64,000 nt of DNA from Intrasporangium flavum (GCF_001956915.1 NZ_MLJO01000010.1:62001-126000); one strand, 5' to 3'; shown: positions 1 to 10,720, counted from the first letter of the stretch. A program made the numbers and translations. The notes: generated by a model from the sequence alone, not told the origin.

Positions 1-901
1 CCATTCGGGCGTCCGGGTAGAACCGGAAGCCGGGGTCGCCGACCTTCCCGTTCTGCGGGAAGCCGTAGTTCGGCGAGATCGCCGCCAGGCCCGGCACGGC
101 CGCCGCGGCCGCCCTGACCACGTCGCCGTCGTAGTCGTCGGCGTCGATGCCACCCAGCCACGGCGACGCACCCGGCTTGCCGACCTCGAGGAAGTCGTGG
201 TTGGTCAGGGCGACGAGGGGCCAGGCAGGCGCCAGCCGGTGCATCTGCTGCAGCGCACCCCAGTCGAAGGACTGGATCGTGACCTGGCGCTCGATGCCCG
301 ACGCGTGGATCTCCTCGTACACCCGGCGCACGAACTGCTCACGCGGCGCGGTCTGGTCCGGCGCCCCCGCCTCGACCTTGGTCTCGATGTTCAGCGTCAC
401 CTGGTTGGCGCGGTAGTCCTTCACCAGGTTGAGGACGTCCTTGAGCTCGGCCATGCGCCAGCCCTTGACCTGCTCCTGCTGGGGGAAGCCGGGCAGCTGC
501 TGGTAGCCGCAGTCCATCGTCTTGATCTCGGCGAGCGTCAGGTCCTTGATGTACCTGCCGACGTACGGGTACATCGGGTCGCCGGGGAAGGCCGGGCCGG
601 TGTCCCTGCACTTCTGCGCGCTGATCTGGCGGTCGTGGTTGACGACGACCTTGTCGTCCTTGGTGAGGTGCGTGTCCAGCTCCAGCGTGCTGACGCCGAG
701 CCGGAGGGCCTTGGCGAAGCCGGGGATCGACTCCTCGGTGGTCATGCCGATGCCGCCTCGGTGGGCCTGCAGGTCGAACTGGGTCTTCTGGGGAAGGACG
801 CCGGGGCCCGGGGTGGGCGACGTCGCCTGCGCGGGACCGGAGACGACCAGGGACAGACCAGCCAGCGCGAGGGCTGCGGTTGCGACTCGATGAGCTCTCA
901 T
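1..901 (-). CDS. Secreted glycerophosphodiester phosphodiesterase, partial at the window edge
   Basis: Hydrolyses glycerophosphodiesters to glycerol-3-phosphate and an alcohol, outside the membrane. The first 300 codons are present and the C-terminus lies beyond base 1. A signal peptide covers residues 1-27 (hydrophobic core 8-22, AQA cleavage motif). The GDPD catalytic pattern follows: HRGG at 47-50, then a TEESIPGFAKAL segment, the ELD metal-binding pair and an NHD motif. These are the usual acid/base and calcium ligands of the family. It is transcribed away from the ANTAR gene side with its own start at 901. The family assignment is firm; the substrate is not known. Confidence 0.9.
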   Translation of the reverse strand, partial: MRAHRVATAALALAGLSLVVSGPAQATSPTPGPGVLPQKTQFDLQAHRGGIGMTTEESIPGFAKALRLGVSTLELDTHLTKDDKVVVNHDRQISAQKCRDTGPAFPGDPMYPYVGRYIKDLTLAEIKTMDCGYQQLPGFPQQEQVKGWRMAELKDVLNLVKDYRANQVTLNIETKVEAGAPDQTAPREQFVRRVYEEIHASGIERQVTIQSFDWGALQQMHRLAPAWPLVALTNHDFLEVGKPGASPWLGGIDADDYDGDVVRAAAAAVPGLAAISPNYGFPQNGKVGDPGFRFYPDARM

Positions 902-999
902 GGCCCGGCACGGTACGGAGCCGGGAAGACTCCTCCGTACGGCCGGGTGAACGGCGTCGGAACCGTGGGTGAGGGACGTCGCGTGGCGGTGCCGGCAGG

Positions 1000-1473
1000 T
1001 CAGATCTCGGGCAACGAGCTCAGGTCCCCCGAGGCGACCACGTCGTCTGCGACCGCGCGGAGCGTGCGGTTGCGCGCCTGGCTCGCGACACGCAGGACTC
1101 CGAAGGCCTCGACCTCGCGGATCCCGCGCAGCGCCATGACGATTCCCACGGCGGCACCGATGGCGCGCGCCGCCTGCAGCGCCTCGTGCAGGCTCCGGTT
1201 CTCGCCCTCCAGCAGCACGCCCTCACGCCTGATCTCGGCCAGGAGCTCACGGTCGAGGACGGCCCGGTCCTCGAGGAGCTTGATGCGCTCACGATCCGAA
1301 TCCGCTTGTCCCCGAGTCCGGCCCGCCTCGACCTCATTCGCATCCAGTCGGAGACCGGTCCGGCCGCTGCTCTCGAGCAGCAGGTCGATGTCCGCGCGGG
1401 CCAGGGCCAGCTGGGCGCTGAGCTCATCGACGCGACGCGTCAGGTCGTCCGTGCCGGACGTCTCGGTGCCCAT
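1000..1473 (-). CDS. ANTAR-domain RNA-binding regulator
   Basis: A 157-residue protein whose C-terminal third (about 95-150) matches the ANTAR fold: IGAAVGIVMALRGIREVEAF followed by a conserved three-helix pattern. ANTAR proteins act as antiterminators by binding paired hairpins in leader RNA. The N-terminal 90 residues are rich in Leu, Glu and Arg and look like a coiled coil. No GAF, PAS or receiver domain is fused, so the input is probably a protein partner. The start at 1473 (MGTETSG) is preferred over an upstream Met in the same frame, because the extra 18 residues look non-coding. The RNA target is unknown. Confidence 0.8.
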   Translation of the reverse strand: MGTETSGTDDLTRRVDELSAQLALARADIDLLLESSGRTGLRLDANEVEAGRTRGQADSDRERIKLLEDRAVLDRELLAEIRREGVLLEGENRSLHEALQAARAIGAAVGIVMALRGIREVEAFGVLRVASQARNRTLRAVADDVVASGDLSSLPEI

Positions 1474-1634
1474 GCCACCCAGTATCGAGGACCCATGGCA
1501 CGCCACGGTGGCATTCGCGGAGGCCACTCCGGTCGCCCACGGCCGTCCGGGCCCTCGCCGCGGGTGCCGGGGGCAAGGACGTGAGCGGGCCGTTCGGGCC
1601 CACGCCCGTGGTCCGGATGGTTATGGTCTCGAGC

Positions 1635-2273
1635 ATGGCAGGTCCCATGACGATGAACCGCGTCATCCACGCGGCGGTGCGCCGCGACCTCGGTCGGCTC
1701 GAGTCCGCCCTCGCCACCGCGCCCGACGGCGACCGGGCACGGGCCCGGCAGCTGCAGGTGGCCTACGCCAACCTCCACGACCAGCTCAAGCACCACCACG
1801 AGGGCGAGGACACCCACGTCTTCCCCTTCCTGGCGACGGTGGAAGGTGCCACCGAGCTGGTCGAGGTCATGGAGACGGAGCACCAGGCCATGGCCGACGC
1901 CCTGGCCGGGGCGCAGACGGCGATGGACACCTACGCCTCGACCGGGAGCGCCGGCGACGCGCACGCCGCGAGGGAGGCGATCCTGACGGCGCACGAGGTC
2001 GTCGAGCGGCACCTGCACCACGAGGAGAACGACCTCGAGCCGCTCCTGCTGCCGCACCTCGAGACGCCCGAGTGGAAGGCCGTCGAGAAGCAGCTGCGCC
2101 CTGCCTCCCTCACCGAGTCGGGTCGGTTCATGGCCTGGGTCCAGGACGGCATGCCCGACGCGGAGCGGGCCTACCTTCGCTCCGCGATCCCGACGCCGGT
2201 GACCTTCCTGCTCAGCAAGCTCGCCGGCCGGTCCTACCACCGTGACGTCGCGCCGGCCTGGCAGCCCGGCTAG
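1635..2273 (+). CDS. Hemerythrin-like (HHE) domain protein
   Basis: A 212-residue cytoplasmic protein with the His/Glu pattern of the HHE fold. It has an HDQLKHHHEGEDTHVFP segment, METEHQAM, and a later HEVVERHLHHEENDLEPLLLPHL stretch. These residues form a di-iron oxo site in the family, which binds oxygen or senses NO or redox state. The last 60 residues lack metal ligands. The ATG at 1635 (MAGPMTMNRV) is preferred over a longer in-frame start at 1581. It runs in the same direction as the next two genes but is separated from them by a 16-bp palindrome. Its specific function is not known. Confidence 0.8.
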   Translation: MAGPMTMNRVIHAAVRRDLGRLESALATAPDGDRARARQLQVAYANLHDQLKHHHEGEDTHVFPFLATVEGATELVEVMETEHQAMADALAGAQTAMDTYASTGSAGDAHAAREAILTAHEVVERHLHHEENDLEPLLLPHLETPEWKAVEKQLRPASLTESGRFMAWVQDGMPDAERAYLRSAIPTPVTFLLSKLAGRSYHRDVAPAWQPG

Positions 2274-2292
2274 CAGGAGCTCCCCTCGAACA

Positions 2293-2308
2293 GGCCGACG
2301 CGTCGGCC
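2293..2308. promoter_or_regulatory. Perfect 16-bp palindrome GGCCGACGCGTCGGCC
   Basis: The palindrome lies 20 bases after the hemerythrin-like stop and 43 bases before the ubiquitin-like gene. With no loop it is more like a protein-binding site than a terminator. It could be an operator for the 2351-5276 unit. Its role is inferred from symmetry and position only. Confidence 0.3.
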
Positions 2309-2350
2309 CTGGCGGTTACGCTCCGGACACCGCACAGCACAGGGGGCACG

Positions 2351-2728
2351 ATGGCGACGATGGTGGTTCACGACGAGACGGCGTCCGGTCGACCGGTCGA
2401 CACGCTCGAGCTCGTCGACCTCCCGGACCGGGTGACGGTCCGCGAGCTCATCCGGCACCGGGTGCGCGCCGAGGTCGCGCGCTACAACGCCGGCCCGACG
2501 AGGCCGTGGAGAGGACTGGTGACGCCGGCGGAGCCGTCCGCCCCCGAGCCGGGTCCGGTGCGCGTCGACTGGGAGCGTCAGGCGGACATCGCCGAGCGGG
2601 CCTTCGAACGCAACGGGTTCTTCGTCCTCGTCGGTGACCGGCAGGTGGAGCTGCTCGACGAGGAGATCGACCTGGCCGCCGGGGAGCACGTCGCCTTCGT
2701 CAGGCTCGTCCCCCTCGTCGGGGGCTGA
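2351..2728 (+). CDS. MoaD/ubiquitin-like beta-grasp protein ending in Gly-Gly
   Basis: A 125-residue protein whose last residues read VAFVRLVPLVGG, with the stop directly after the second Gly. Exposed C-terminal Gly-Gly is the hallmark of ThiS, MoaD and ubiquitin-like proteins, which are adenylated and then thiolated or conjugated. The preceding strands (VTVRELIRHRV, then NGFFVLVGDRQVELLDEEI and AAGEHVAF) have the order expected of a beta-grasp fold. There is an insert of about 35 residues rich in Pro around 48-70. It lies 7 bases before a DUF4132 gene and is almost certainly cotranscribed with it. No E1-like (ThiF/MoeB) or JAB protease gene is nearby. The fold assignment is inference from pattern, not from a search. 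Confidence 0.6.
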   Translation: MATMVVHDETASGRPVDTLELVDLPDRVTVRELIRHRVRAEVARYNAGPTRPWRGLVTPAEPSAPEPGPVRVDWERQADIAERAFERNGFFVLVGDRQVELLDEEIDLAAGEHVAFVRLVPLVGG

Positions 2729-2735
2729 CGCGCGG

Positions 2736-5276
2736 ATGGTCCAGGTCTGGAGCGCGAACCACGCGGTCGTCCGAGCGGACCCGCCCGAGGAGCTCCTGGC
2801 CCTCATGCGCGCGCACGAGGGCTTCGTGCGTTCGCTCCGACTCGGGTCGGGCGCAACGGCCGAACAGGCCAAGGGTCTGCGCGCCCGGCTGCGCGCGGCA
2901 GGTCCCGACGAGCAGCGGGCAGCCGCTGCGGCGGCAGTCCTGCACGAGTCGAGCCAGTTCGGCTCGGGAGGCACGAGCGAGATCGTCATCAGGGCCGTCG
3001 AACGCAAGGATCTGCCGTGGACCGTGGCGGACGCCGAGTGGCTCCTCGGGCGCAGCGTCCGCCGCTGCGACGCCTCCGAGAGATTCACCCCCGGGGCCGG
3101 GATCTACGTCGAGGAGTACTTCAGGCTGGCCCTCACCGCGGGCCGCAGGTTCGCCGGGCACGAGGGCTTCCGACCCGACGTCGAGCACCTCGTGGCCCGC
3201 ATCGGCGACAGCTGCTACCTGACCCACGCCGCGAAGGTGAAGCTCACGTTGAGCATCTCGGCCCTCCTCGCCGCCGCCTCGGACCCGACCGTTCCCGCTG
3301 CACTGCGCCACGACGCGGACGGCTTCGCGCCGGCTGCGCGCGAGATCCTGGACGCCAACCCGGCAATGGTCTCCGCCGCGGTCAGCGCCTGCCTCGACTC
3401 CTACGGCACCAGCGTCCGCCCGACCGCAAGGTGGCGGGCCGACGCCCGAGCAGCGGTCTCGGCGCACCCCGGCGCTGCCGCGATGGCACGCGAGCTGGTC
3501 GGCATCGCGCTCATGGTCGCCGAGCGCGGCGTGGACCCGCGCGTCCGGATCGTCTTCACCGACCAGAGCCTCCACGCAGCGCGCGGGGCCGTCTGGATGC
3601 TCGTCGGAGCGTGTCCCACGGCTGACACGGCGCGGCTCGTCGGGGAGGTCGCCGTGCGGGCCGGCATCGGGGTGGGCGGCTCCGGCGGCGTGGCGGTGTG
3701 CCAGGGGCTGGCCACGGCAGCCGTGGCCGCCTTGGCCTCGATGGCCACGACGGCCGAGAGCACATCGGCGCCGGTGGCGGCGGTGGCGGCGGCGCTCGGT
3801 CGGGTCCGCGACCAGGTGGCGAACAGGACGGTGCGCAAGGCCGTCGACGGCGCCCTCGCGGACGTCGCACAAGCGTCCGGTGTCACGCGTGGCCAGCTCG
3901 TCGAACGGTCCGTGCCCACCCTCGACCTCCGCCCCGACGGCACCGCCGAGCGGGTTGTCGGCAGCCACGTCGCGCTCCTGCAGCTGTGCGGCGACGCGAC
4001 GCCCAAGGTGTCCATTCGGTGGCGGGACGCGTCCGGCCAGGTCACGGCGTCCGTACCGGCCGACGTGCGAGCGCACCCCGAAGAGCTGGCCGACCTGCGC
4101 GCCACGGCGTCGCGAGCCAGGAAGCTGGCAAGCCAGCAGCGGAGACGGCTCGAGCAGCTGCTCGCCGAGGAGCACTCGTGGTCCGTCGCCGAGTGGACCG
4201 ACCTCTACGTGGGCCATCCGGTCGTGGGGTGGACGGCACGCGGCCTTATCTGGACCTCTCGGGCCGCCGACGGATCCTGCTTCTCGGGCCTGCCCCGGCA
4301 CGACGACGGGGGCTGGCACCTGCGCGCCCACGACGGCAGCGCCCGCCGGGTGGACGCGTCCGAGCGGCTGCTGCTGTGGCATCCCCTGCTGGTCGACGGC
4401 CAGGAGATCCGCCGCTGGCGTGACCACCTGCTCGAGACGGGCACGCCCCAGCCCTTCCGTCAGGCCTTCCGCGAGACCTACCGGCGGACGCCGGCGGAGG
4501 AGCAGACCCGCACCCACTCCAACCGGTTCGCCGGGCACATACTGCGATACCCGCAGGCGCGTGCCCTGATGCTCGCCCGCGACTGGAACGCCAAGCAGCT
4601 CGGCAGCTGGGACGGCGGCTACAACGGCGAGGCGGTGCGCACGGTCGCCGACACGGGCTGGCGAGCCCACTTCCACCACGACCTGGTCGAGGACGTCGGC
4701 GGCCCGCTCGGCCACGCGTCACTCTGCAGCAGCGACCGCGTGCGGTTCGAGCGACTCGAGGGTGACGGACGCGCTGCCCGGTGGGTGGAGCAGGAGCTCG
4801 ACACCGTTCCACCGCGCGTCTTCACCGAGGTCATGCGCGACGTCGACCTCTTCGTCGGGGTGACGACGATCGCCACCGACCCCACCTGGGCCGATGGCGG
4901 CGTCGGTCGCGCCCGGGCGTACTGGGGCACGGCGAGCGTCGGTGCCCTCAACGCGTCCGCCGAGATCCGCCGGGAGGCGCTGCGGCGGCTGCTGCCCCGC
5001 ACCCGGATAGCCGACCGGGCCAGGATCGAGGGACCCTTCCTCGTCGTCGAGGGATCCGTGCGCACGTACCGGATCCACCTCGGGTCGGGAAACGTCCTCA
5101 TGAGTCCGGACGACAGGTACCTGTGCATCGTCCCGGACCACACGCGCCGCCATCCGACGCTCTTCCTCCCGTTCGAGCAGGACGACGGCCTGCTCGACGT
5201 CATCCTCTCCAAGGCCTTCCTGCTGGCCGACGACGCGGCCATCACCGACCCGGTCATCCTCGAGCAGTTCCGCTGA
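2736..5276 (+). CDS. DUF4132 (MolR-like) protein
   Basis: An 846-residue soluble protein. The first 450 residues are Ala-rich helices that resemble HEAT-type repeats. Residues from about 455 to 640 carry the DUF4132 signature, including WHPL, QPFRQAFRETYRRTPAE and a THSNRFAGHILR segment. The C-terminus has the conserved tail IHLGSGNVLMSPDDRYLCIV followed by LPFEQDDGLLDVILSKAFLL. DUF4132 proteins are often linked to WGR, MoxR and vWA genes and have no settled biochemical role. The start at 2736 (MVQVWSANHA) follows the ubiquitin-like gene by 7 bases, and the shared transcript suggests that they work together. No catalytic motif is evident. Confidence 0.8.
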   Translation: MVQVWSANHAVVRADPPEELLALMRAHEGFVRSLRLGSGATAEQAKGLRARLRAAGPDEQRAAAAAAVLHESSQFGSGGTSEIVIRAVERKDLPWTVADAEWLLGRSVRRCDASERFTPGAGIYVEEYFRLALTAGRRFAGHEGFRPDVEHLVARIGDSCYLTHAAKVKLTLSISALLAAASDPTVPAALRHDADGFAPAAREILDANPAMVSAAVSACLDSYGTSVRPTARWRADARAAVSAHPGAAAMARELVGIALMVAERGVDPRVRIVFTDQSLHAARGAVWMLVGACPTADTARLVGEVAVRAGIGVGGSGGVAVCQGLATAAVAALASMATTAESTSAPVAAVAAALGRVRDQVANRTVRKAVDGALADVAQASGVTRGQLVERSVPTLDLRPDGTAERVVGSHVALLQLCGDATPKVSIRWRDASGQVTASVPADVRAHPEELADLRATASRARKLASQQRRRLEQLLAEEHSWSVAEWTDLYVGHPVVGWTARGLIWTSRAADGSCFSGLPRHDDGGWHLRAHDGSARRVDASERLLLWHPLLVDGQEIRRWRDHLLETGTPQPFRQAFRETYRRTPAEEQTRTHSNRFAGHILRYPQARALMLARDWNAKQLGSWDGGYNGEAVRTVADTGWRAHFHHDLVEDVGGPLGHASLCSSDRVRFERLEGDGRAARWVEQELDTVPPRVFTEVMRDVDLFVGVTTIATDPTWADGGVGRARAYWGTASVGALNASAEIRREALRRLLPRTRIADRARIEGPFLVVEGSVRTYRIHLGSGNVLMSPDDRYLCIVPDHTRRHPTLFLPFEQDDGLLDVILSKAFLLADDAAITDPVILEQFR

Positions 5277-5333
5277 CGAGCGCTCTGCGCGTGCCGCCAG
5301 GCTCGCCCCGGTCCTGCTGGTGTGCCGCGCTGC

Positions 5334-5903
5334 TCACCGAGCGCGGAGCTCGCCCCGCATCACCGGCCGGGTCGGGTAGGTACGGCCGATCTCGGCGAAA
5401 CCGGCCTGCCGGAACATCGCGAGTGTTCCGGTGAAGAGGCCGGCCGGCGACGGGGTCCCCGCGAGCCGGTCCACGTCGACCGGGTGACCGTCGAGCACCG
5501 ACGCGCCGTGCCGCTTGGCCCAGTCCACCGCTCCCTCGAGCAGCGCCACTCCGATGCCGCTCCCCCGGTGTTCCCGGCGCACCACGAAACAGGCCACCCA
5601 CCACGCGTCCGGGTCCTCGTCGAGGATGCGGGCGAGCGCCCGGTGCGCGGTGATGCCCGGCAGCACGGATCGCGGCACCACCCGCGTCCAGCCGACGACA
5701 CCGCCGTCGAGCAACGCCAGCAGGCCGATCGGGACCTCGGCTTCACGGACCTCGCGGTGCAAGGCCTCCCGGTTGTCGGGGCCGTCATGCCGACAGAAGC
5801 GTTGGCACCAGCAGGAATCGGGGTTTCTCTCCCGTGGCCCGAAGGCGCGGCCGAGCTGTGGCCACATCTCGGCCGAAGCCGGCACTACGCGCACCGTGGT
5901 CAT
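5334..5903 (-). CDS. GNAT family N-acetyltransferase
   Basis: A 189-residue protein with the GNAT acetyl-CoA binding motif: ACFVVRREHRGSGIGVALL, with RGSGIG as the pyrophosphate loop. An N-terminal NPDSCWCQRF segment is typical of a small-molecule acetyltransferase subgroup found in actinobacteria. The start at 5903 (MTTVRVVPA) is chosen because the longer in-frame start adds 67 residues of non-coding character. It converges with the DUF4132 gene, with 57 bases between the stops. The substrate is unknown. Confidence 0.85.
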   Translation of the reverse strand: MTTVRVVPASAEMWPQLGRAFGPRERNPDSCWCQRFCRHDGPDNREALHREVREAEVPIGLLALLDGGVVGWTRVVPRSVLPGITAHRALARILDEDPDAWWVACFVVRREHRGSGIGVALLEGAVDWAKRHGASVLDGHPVDVDRLAGTPSPAGLFTGTLAMFRQAGFAEIGRTYPTRPVMRGELRAR

Positions 5904-6134
5904 CGTTCGCTCCCCCTCGTCAGGCAACGGCACGCTGTCCGGGTGGACGCTGCCATGACCGCACGCTAAGAGTCGTTGCGGACGATCCGCAGCCGGAGAG
6001 TTCGCCGAAGCAGGAAGTTCGCCTGGGTGCCTCGCGGTACAGCGCGCCCCGACGTCGCGGCGCTGACTTCCCGAGGGTGGGCAGCGGACCCGCGACTCCG
6101 TCACGGGGACGACGTGGCGGAGCCGGACGCCCCC

Positions 6135-7894
<1,760 letters not shown>

Positions 7895-7928
7895 TCGATG
7901 TCCTTCTTGTCGCTGGGACGAGGCGCGC

Positions 7929-8807
7929 TCACGCCTCGGGGATCGGGCGGCCGAAGCTCTCCAGGGTGATGTCCTCGGGCTCGGGTCCGCCGCGCTGGGC
8001 GGTGTCCAGGGCGTCGATGGCGGCCAGCTCCTCGGCGGTCAGGGTGAAGTCGACGACGTCGACGTTCTCCGCGATGCGGTGCGGCTTGGTCGACTTGGGG
8101 ATCACCGAGCGGCCCCGCTGCAGGTGCCAGCGCAGCATCACCTGGGCCGGGCTCTTGGAGTGGGCCTGCGCGATGCCGACGATGGTCGGGTCCTCGAGGG
8201 TGCTGCCGTGATTGCCGTCGCGGTAGAAGGTGATGCCACCGATGGGTGACCAGGCCTGGGTGAGGATCCCGTGCTCGGCGCCGAACGCCTGGACCTCGCG
8301 CTGCTGGAAGTAGGGGTGAACCTCGATCTGGTTGACCGCCGGGACGACCGTCGCGGTGTCGAGGAGCCGGGTCAGGTGGTCGACCATGAAGTTGCTGACG
8401 CCGATGGCGCGGACCTTGCCCTGCTCCAGCAGCGTCTCCAGGGCGCGGTAGGCCTCCATGGTCTTGTCGAACTCCGACGGGAGCGCCTGGTGCAGGATGA
8501 GCAGGTCGATCTGGTCGACGCCGAGCTTGCCGGCGCTCTTGTCGAACCCGTGCAGCGTCTCCTCGTAGCCGTAGTCGCTGATCCAGATCTTGGTCTCGAG
8601 GAACACCTCGTCGCGGTCGACCCCGGAGCCGTGGATGGCCTGGCCGACCTCACGCTCGTTGCCGTAGGCGGCGGCGGTGTCGATGTGGCGGTAGCCGGTG
8701 CTCAGGGCGGCCTCGACAGCGGCGCGGGTCTCCTCCGGCGGGGTCTGGAACACCCCGAGCCCGAGGGCCGGCATCTTGACGTCGTTGTTCAGCTTCAGCA
8801 TGTCCAT
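7929..8807 (-). CDS. Aldo/keto reductase (2,5-diketo-D-gluconate reductase type)
   Basis: A 292-residue reductase with the AKR5-like pattern DTAAAYGNE (catalytic Asp and Tyr), ETKIW (Lys), LILHQALP (His) and the C-terminal IPKSTKPHRIAEN cofactor motif. The start at 8807 (MDMLKLNND) is supported by GGAGAG six bases upstream; an earlier in-frame start would add 60 unlikely residues. It is the first gene of the leftward oxidoreductase group. About 65 bases upstream is the motif GGTAACACC, which recurs in the pump/regulator promoter at 10849. Confidence 0.93.
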   Translation of the reverse strand: MDMLKLNNDVKMPALGLGVFQTPPEETRAAVEAALSTGYRHIDTAAAYGNEREVGQAIHGSGVDRDEVFLETKIWISDYGYEETLHGFDKSAGKLGVDQIDLLILHQALPSEFDKTMEAYRALETLLEQGKVRAIGVSNFMVDHLTRLLDTATVVPAVNQIEVHPYFQQREVQAFGAEHGILTQAWSPIGGITFYRDGNHGSTLEDPTIVGIAQAHSKSPAQVMLRWHLQRGRSVIPKSTKPHRIAENVDVVDFTLTAEELAAIDALDTAQRGGPEPEDITLESFGRPIPEA

Positions 8808-8871
8808 GCGGCTCTCCTGTGGTTCTGGTTGGTTCGACGGTAGGCAGCCGGTGCGGCTACCGGGAGGGGCT

Positions 8872-8880
8872 GGTGTTACC
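8872..8880 (-). promoter_or_regulatory. Candidate operator half-site GGTAACACC
   Basis: On the minus strand this 9-mer lies in the promoter region of the first aldo/keto reductase gene. It differs by one base from GGTAACGCC at 10849-10857, between the MFS pump and the MmyB-type regulator. A shared site for that regulator is possible. Chance occurrence cannot be excluded. Confidence 0.25.
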
Positions 8881-8961
8881 CCCTTCGCGGACGGGGTCGC
8901 GTCGGGCGGGGGCGGGTGAGAAGGCTGGCGGATGGCCATCCGCCGGCCTGGCCGGCGGGCT

Positions 8962-9210
8962 CTGCGAGGTCGAGGCGCTGCAGCCATGCGGGGACCGCGC
9001 GGGGTCCGTGTTGCCGGACCTGCTCGCCGTGCACGGCCAGGCCCTCGCCGAGGGCGGCGCCGCGGCAGACCTCGGCGTAGTCGCGCATCGCGGTGCCCAG
9101 GCCGCTCATGGCGTGGGTCGTGAACGGGTGCACCGTCTTGCCGGTGAAGTCCCCTCCTCGATCCGGTGAACGTCGTGCGCCATGCCCAGCCGGTTCAGCC
9201 GGCGGCTCAT
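8962..9210 (-). pseudogene. Decayed flavodoxin-like remnant with a foreign 5' piece
   Basis: Bases 9151-8962 on the minus strand encode FTGKTVHPFTTHAMSGLG and a following GLAVHGEQV...AWLQRLDL tail, the C-terminal third of the flavodoxin family often found near aldo/keto reductases. The N-terminal two thirds, including the FMN phosphate loop, are missing. Upstream, in another frame (9210 to about 9147), a fragment MSRRLNRLGMAHDVHRIEEG resembles the end of an alpha/beta hydrolase. The two pieces meet near 9150, as expected after a deletion. The rest of 8808-9283 shows no coding pattern. Confidence 0.55.
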
Positions 9211-9283
9211 CGTGTCGCGCGGCTGCTGCTTGGTGTCGCACCGGTGCCCGTCCGCGCGAGCTGGGTTCAGAATCGGTGGCTCA

Positions 9284-10720
9284 TCAGGCGTGGTCCTTGC
9301 CGGCCGGGAGCAGGAGGCTCAGGACGGTGGTGAGAGCCACGAGCACGGCCATGACCGCCAGGCTGACGCGCAGCCCGTCCATGAAGCCGGCCATGTGCGC
9401 GATGACCGCGCCGGATGCCGCGACGCCCATGGAACCGCCCACCTGGCGGGCGGTGTTCAGGACACCGCTGGCGGTGCCGGCTCGGGGGGCGGGCACGGCG
9501 TCGAGCAGCAGCGACGTCAGCGGCGGCACGGTGAAGGACCCGCCGACCCCGACCGGGACCATGAACAGCGCGATCGCCCACAGGGGCAGGTCGAGCGGAG
9601 CCAGCGCCAGCCCGAGCAGCCCCAGAACCATCAGGACCTGGCCGCCCACGATCGGCACCCGGGACCCGAACCGGACGGCGACGCGGGCGGCGACGGGGTT
9701 GAGGATCGCCACCAGTGCGGTCATCGGCAGAAAGAGCAGGCCTGTCTGCAGCGGTGAGGCGTCCCGGACCTGCTGGAAGTACAGGCTCTGGACGAAGACC
9801 ACGCCGTAGAACCCGGCCATGGTCAGGAAGGCGGCGGCCAAGGAGATCGCGACCGGCCGGGACTGGAACAGGTCCAACGGCACCATCGGGTGCCGGCCGC
9901 GGGCCTGGGAGATGAGGAAGGCGAGGGCGCCGACCGCGGCGACCGCGAACGCGACCAGGACGTCGGGGCTGCCGTAGCCGCGGCTGCCGCCCTCGATGAG
10001 GCCGTAGGTCAGGCCGACGAGCGCGGCCAGCGCCGAGATCTGGCCGATCGGGTCGACGGGGTGGGCGCGGCGAGGCGAGTCGGCGACCCGGCTGCGCAGC
10101 ACGAGGGCGAGCAGCCCGACCGGCAGGTTGATGTAGAAGATGATGCGCCAGTCGATCTCGGTCAGCACGCCGCCGAGGATGGGTCCGGCGGCGGCCGCCA
10201 CCGAGCCGCCGAGCGCCCAGTAGGCCACGGCCTTGGCTCGTCGACGGGCGTCCTGGTAGGCCTCGCGGATCAGGGCCAGCGAGGTCGGGGTGATGAGCGC
10301 AGCGCCGACGCCTTGGGCGACGCGGGCCGCCACCAGGACCGGCAGCGTGGGAGCGAGACCGCACACCACCGAGGCCAGCACGAAGATCCCCATCCCGATG
10401 CCGTAGCCGCGCCGGGCCCCGATCCGGTCCGAGAGGGTGCCGGCGAACAGCAGCAGCGAGGAGAACGTGAGCGTGTAGCCCGTCACGACCCACTGCAACC
10501 CGGAGAGCCCGCCGCCGAGGCTCTTGCCGATGTCGGGCAGCGCCACGTTCACGATCTGCGCGTCGAGGGCGACCACGAAGAACCCGAGCATCGCCACCCC
10601 CAGCGCAGCCGACTCCTGGGTCCGCGACAGAGATGCTCGATGCCCGACGGCAGGGCTGGCGGAGGGTTGGGACACGCGTTCCGACATGGGTTCGGGCACG
10701 GTGGTACTTGACTGCGACAT
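9284..10720 (-). CDS. MFS multidrug efflux pump, DHA2 (14-TM) family
   Basis: A 478-residue membrane transporter of the EmrB/QacA type, driven by proton antiport. Visible signatures are LDAQIVNVALPDIG in TM1, LQWVVTGYTL in TM2, LSDRIGARRGYGIG in the loop after TM2 (motif A), and the antiporter motif C in TM5 (GPILGG). About 14 hydrophobic segments are present. The start at 10720 (MSQSSTTVPE) is preferred to a longer form. It diverges from the MmyB-type regulator gene across a 180-base promoter region that contains a palindrome. That arrangement suggests direct control by that regulator. Confidence 0.9.
   Translation of the reverse strand: MSQSSTTVPEPMSERVSQPSASPAVGHRASLSRTQESAALGVAMLGFFVVALDAQIVNVALPDIGKSLGGGLSGLQWVVTGYTLTFSSLLLFAGTLSDRIGARRGYGIGMGIFVLASVVCGLAPTLPVLVAARVAQGVGAALITPTSLALIREAYQDARRRAKAVAYWALGGSVAAAAGPILGGVLTEIDWRIIFYINLPVGLLALVLRSRVADSPRRAHPVDPIGQISALAALVGLTYGLIEGGSRGYGSPDVLVAFAVAAVGALAFLISQARGRHPMVPLDLFQSRPVAISLAAAFLTMAGFYGVVFVQSLYFQQVRDASPLQTGLLFLPMTALVAILNPVAARVAVRFGSRVPIVGGQVLMVLGLLGLALAPLDLPLWAIALFMVPVGVGGSFTVPPLTSLLLDAVPAPRAGTASGVLNTARQVGGSMGVAASGAVIAHMAGFMDGLRVSLAVMAVLVALTTVLSLLLPAGKDHA

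Noticed and set aside
2700..4715. A 671-codon open frame antisense to the DUF4132 gene
   Set aside because: It has no recognisable motif and mirrors the codon structure of the real gene.
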